A stretch of 5,337 bases of DNA from WHSM01 sp050701635 (lineage in GTDB: Bacteria > Actinomycetota > Actinomycetes > Mycobacteriales > Micromonosporaceae), in assembly GCA_050701635.1 (NCBI GenBank), contig JBOGDF010000368.1:1-5337 (forward strand), written 5' to 3'. Of this stretch, positions 4,167 through 5,337 are shown one piece after another. The position numbers and the translations under genes were made by a program. Positions within the stretch are counted from its first letter, which is position 1, and each line of letters opens with the position of its first letter. A model generated the notes under the pieces. The model was not told where the DNA came from. It saw only the letters and a program-made list of their open reading frames with translations, and did no database searches.

Positions 4167-5337
4167 ATGCTGAGTATCAACGCGCCGGCGGTACGGCCCC
4201 GGCTGGTCACCCCGGCGTTCGCCACCGTGATGCTGGCCGGAGTGGGGTATTTCTTCGCCGACGGCGTACTGATCCCGGCGGTGCCGCTGTACGTCTCCGG
4301 GCCGCTGGCCAGCAGCGACGCCGGGGTGGGGATCGCGTTCGGCGCGTTCACCCTCTCGGCGCTGGTGCTGCGGCCGTGGGCCGGGCGGCTGGCCGACCAG
4401 CGCGGACGGCGGCTCGCGATGATCGCCGGCGCCGCCGTGTTCGCGGTCTCCGTCCTCGGGTACGCGGCCGCCGACTCGCTGCCGGTGCTGGTCGGGCTGC
4501 GGCTGCTCACCGGCGTGGGCGAGGCGCTGTTCTTCGTCGGCCTGATGGCGGCGGTCGGGGATCTGGCGCCGCCGGAGCGGCGTGGCGAGGCGATGAGCTG
4601 GGCCTCGCTCTCGCTCTACGTCGGACTGGCGTTGGGCCCCCCGGTCGGCGAGTGGCTGGTGAATTCCCGGGGGTACGTCACCACCTGGCTGGTCGCCGCC
4701 GGGGCCGCGTTCGGGGCGGTGCTGCTGGCGCTGCGGGTCGCCGAGACCCGTACCCCGGACGAGTCCCCGCCGGGCCCGGCCGTAGCCCGCCGCCTGATCC
4801 ACCGGGGCACCCTGGTGCCGGCCGGTCTGCTGCTCACCGTGGTCTGGGGGATGGCCGGTCTGCTCACCTTCGCCCCGCTGTACGCCCGCGACCTCGGGCT
4901 GCCCGACTCCGGATGGCTGCTGTTCGGCTTCGCCGGCATCGTGGTGCTGATCCGCAGTGTCGGCGCCCGGCTGCCCGACCGGCTCGGTGCCTCCCGCGCC
5001 ACCATCGCGGCGCTCACGCTCGCCGTGGCGGGGTTGGCGACGATCGGCCTCTGGCGTACGGCTCCGGGCCTGGTCGCCGGCGCCGCGGTGCTCGCGGTCG
5101 GCGTGGCCCTCGCCACCCCGGCGATCATGATGCTCGCGTTGGAGGGTACGCCCGCCAACGAACGCGGCGCGGTCAGCGGCACCATCGGGATGAGCCTCGA
5201 CCTGGCGCTCGGCCTGGGCCCGATCACGCTAGGCCTGGTCGCCGCCGTCACGGGACGCGGCTCGGCCTTCCTGGCCGCGGCCGGGGTCGCCGCGCTCGGC
5301 CTCGCCCTCGCCGTCGCCTCCGCCCACCACCGCGCCC
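4167..5337 (+). CDS. MFS transporter, 3' end cut by the window
   Basis: The frame stays open for 390 codons to the right edge without a stop. The product is a 12-helix inner-membrane carrier of the major facilitator superfamily, most like drug or metabolite exporters. Hydrophobic segments lie at about 18-42, 54-71, 83-101, 105-130, 143-163, 171-190, 216-236, 249-266, 278-296, 300-325, 335-360 and 366-386, with a central loop at 191-215. The N-half has motif A, GRLADQRGRR (73-82), the motif B-like RLLTGVGEALF (112-122), and a motif C-like GLALGPPVGEW (153-163), which is typical of drug/proton antiporters. A weaker motif A copy, GARLPDRLGASR (266-277), lies in the C-half. All twelve helices seem to be present, so only a short tail is likely missing. 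The substrate is unknown. The gene diverges from the macro-domain gene across 174 bases. Confidence 0.92.
   Translation, partial: MLSINAPAVRPRLVTPAFATVMLAGVGYFFADGVLIPAVPLYVSGPLASSDAGVGIAFGAFTLSALVLRPWAGRLADQRGRRLAMIAGAAVFAVSVLGYAAADSLPVLVGLRLLTGVGEALFFVGLMAAVGDLAPPERRGEAMSWASLSLYVGLALGPPVGEWLVNSRGYVTTWLVAAGAAFGAVLLALRVAETRTPDESPPGPAVARRLIHRGTLVPAGLLLTVVWGMAGLLTFAPLYARDLGLPDSGWLLFGFAGIVVLIRSVGARLPDRLGASRATIAALTLAVAGLATIGLWRTAPGLVAGAAVLAVGVALATPAIMMLALEGTPANERGAVSGTIGMSLDLALGLGPITLGLVAAVTGRGSAFLAAAGVAALGLALAVASAHHRA

Noticed and set aside
3465..4802. A 445-codon open frame on the minus strand covering the macro-domain gene and running through the MFS gene
   Set aside because: Only the part after the ATG at 3992 has family motifs and a ribosome site. 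The upstream part is a low-stop GC-rich shadow of the divergent MFS gene, with Arg/Gly/Pro-rich, protein-unlike sequence.

Overview
The window is GC-rich chromosomal DNA with dense, mostly tail-to-tail or head-to-head genes. It includes a mycothiol-dependent-isomerase family gene, a marker of actinomycetes. The codon use (almost all third positions G or C, frequent CGTAC and GTAC) and the gene types suggest a high-GC actinomycete, probably in or near the Micromonosporaceae. That family-level placement is inference.

Layout from left to right: (1) a SUFU-domain protein gene on the plus strand (19-723), whose real start could lie left of the window; (2) a 116-base spacer with a short tandem repeat that copies the stop-codon region of that gene, followed by a probable leaderless promoter inside an inverted repeat; (3) an MgtC/SapB-type membrane protein gene (840-1478, plus); (4) a roughly 106-base nested inverted repeat (1475-1580) that joins the convergent MgtC and murB genes and carries both of their TAG stop codons; (5) murB (1577-2626, minus), the peptidoglycan-precursor reductase; (6) a tight divergent promoter region built around the palindrome AGCCTAGGCT; (7) a maleylpyruvate-isomerase-family mycothiol-dependent enzyme gene (2683-3432, plus); (8) a macro-domain gene (3465-3992, minus), convergent with the previous gene over a 32-base gap that repeats the stop-codon context; (9) a 174-base divergent spacer with a perfect 13-base-pair stem-loop; (10) an MFS transporter gene (4167 to the right edge, plus), nearly complete but cut by the window end.

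The genes do not form one pathway. murB is a housekeeping cell-wall gene. The isomerase-family enzyme, macro-domain protein, MgtC-like protein and MFS pump are independent small units, each with its own start signals. I found no operon-like same-strand pair with a short gap apart from SUFU followed by MgtC, which have separate start signals. There is no RNA gene, CRISPR array or intact transposase in the window.

I do not see an obvious new multi-gene system. The most interesting signals are non-coding: the nested inverted repeat between MgtC and murB, which looks like a small non-autonomous insertion into a shared CTAG stop site; the symmetric -10 palindrome that would fire murB (leaderless) and its divergent neighbour; the 13-bp stem-loop upstream of the macro-domain and MFS genes; and two independent cases of a stop-codon neighbourhood being tandemly duplicated.
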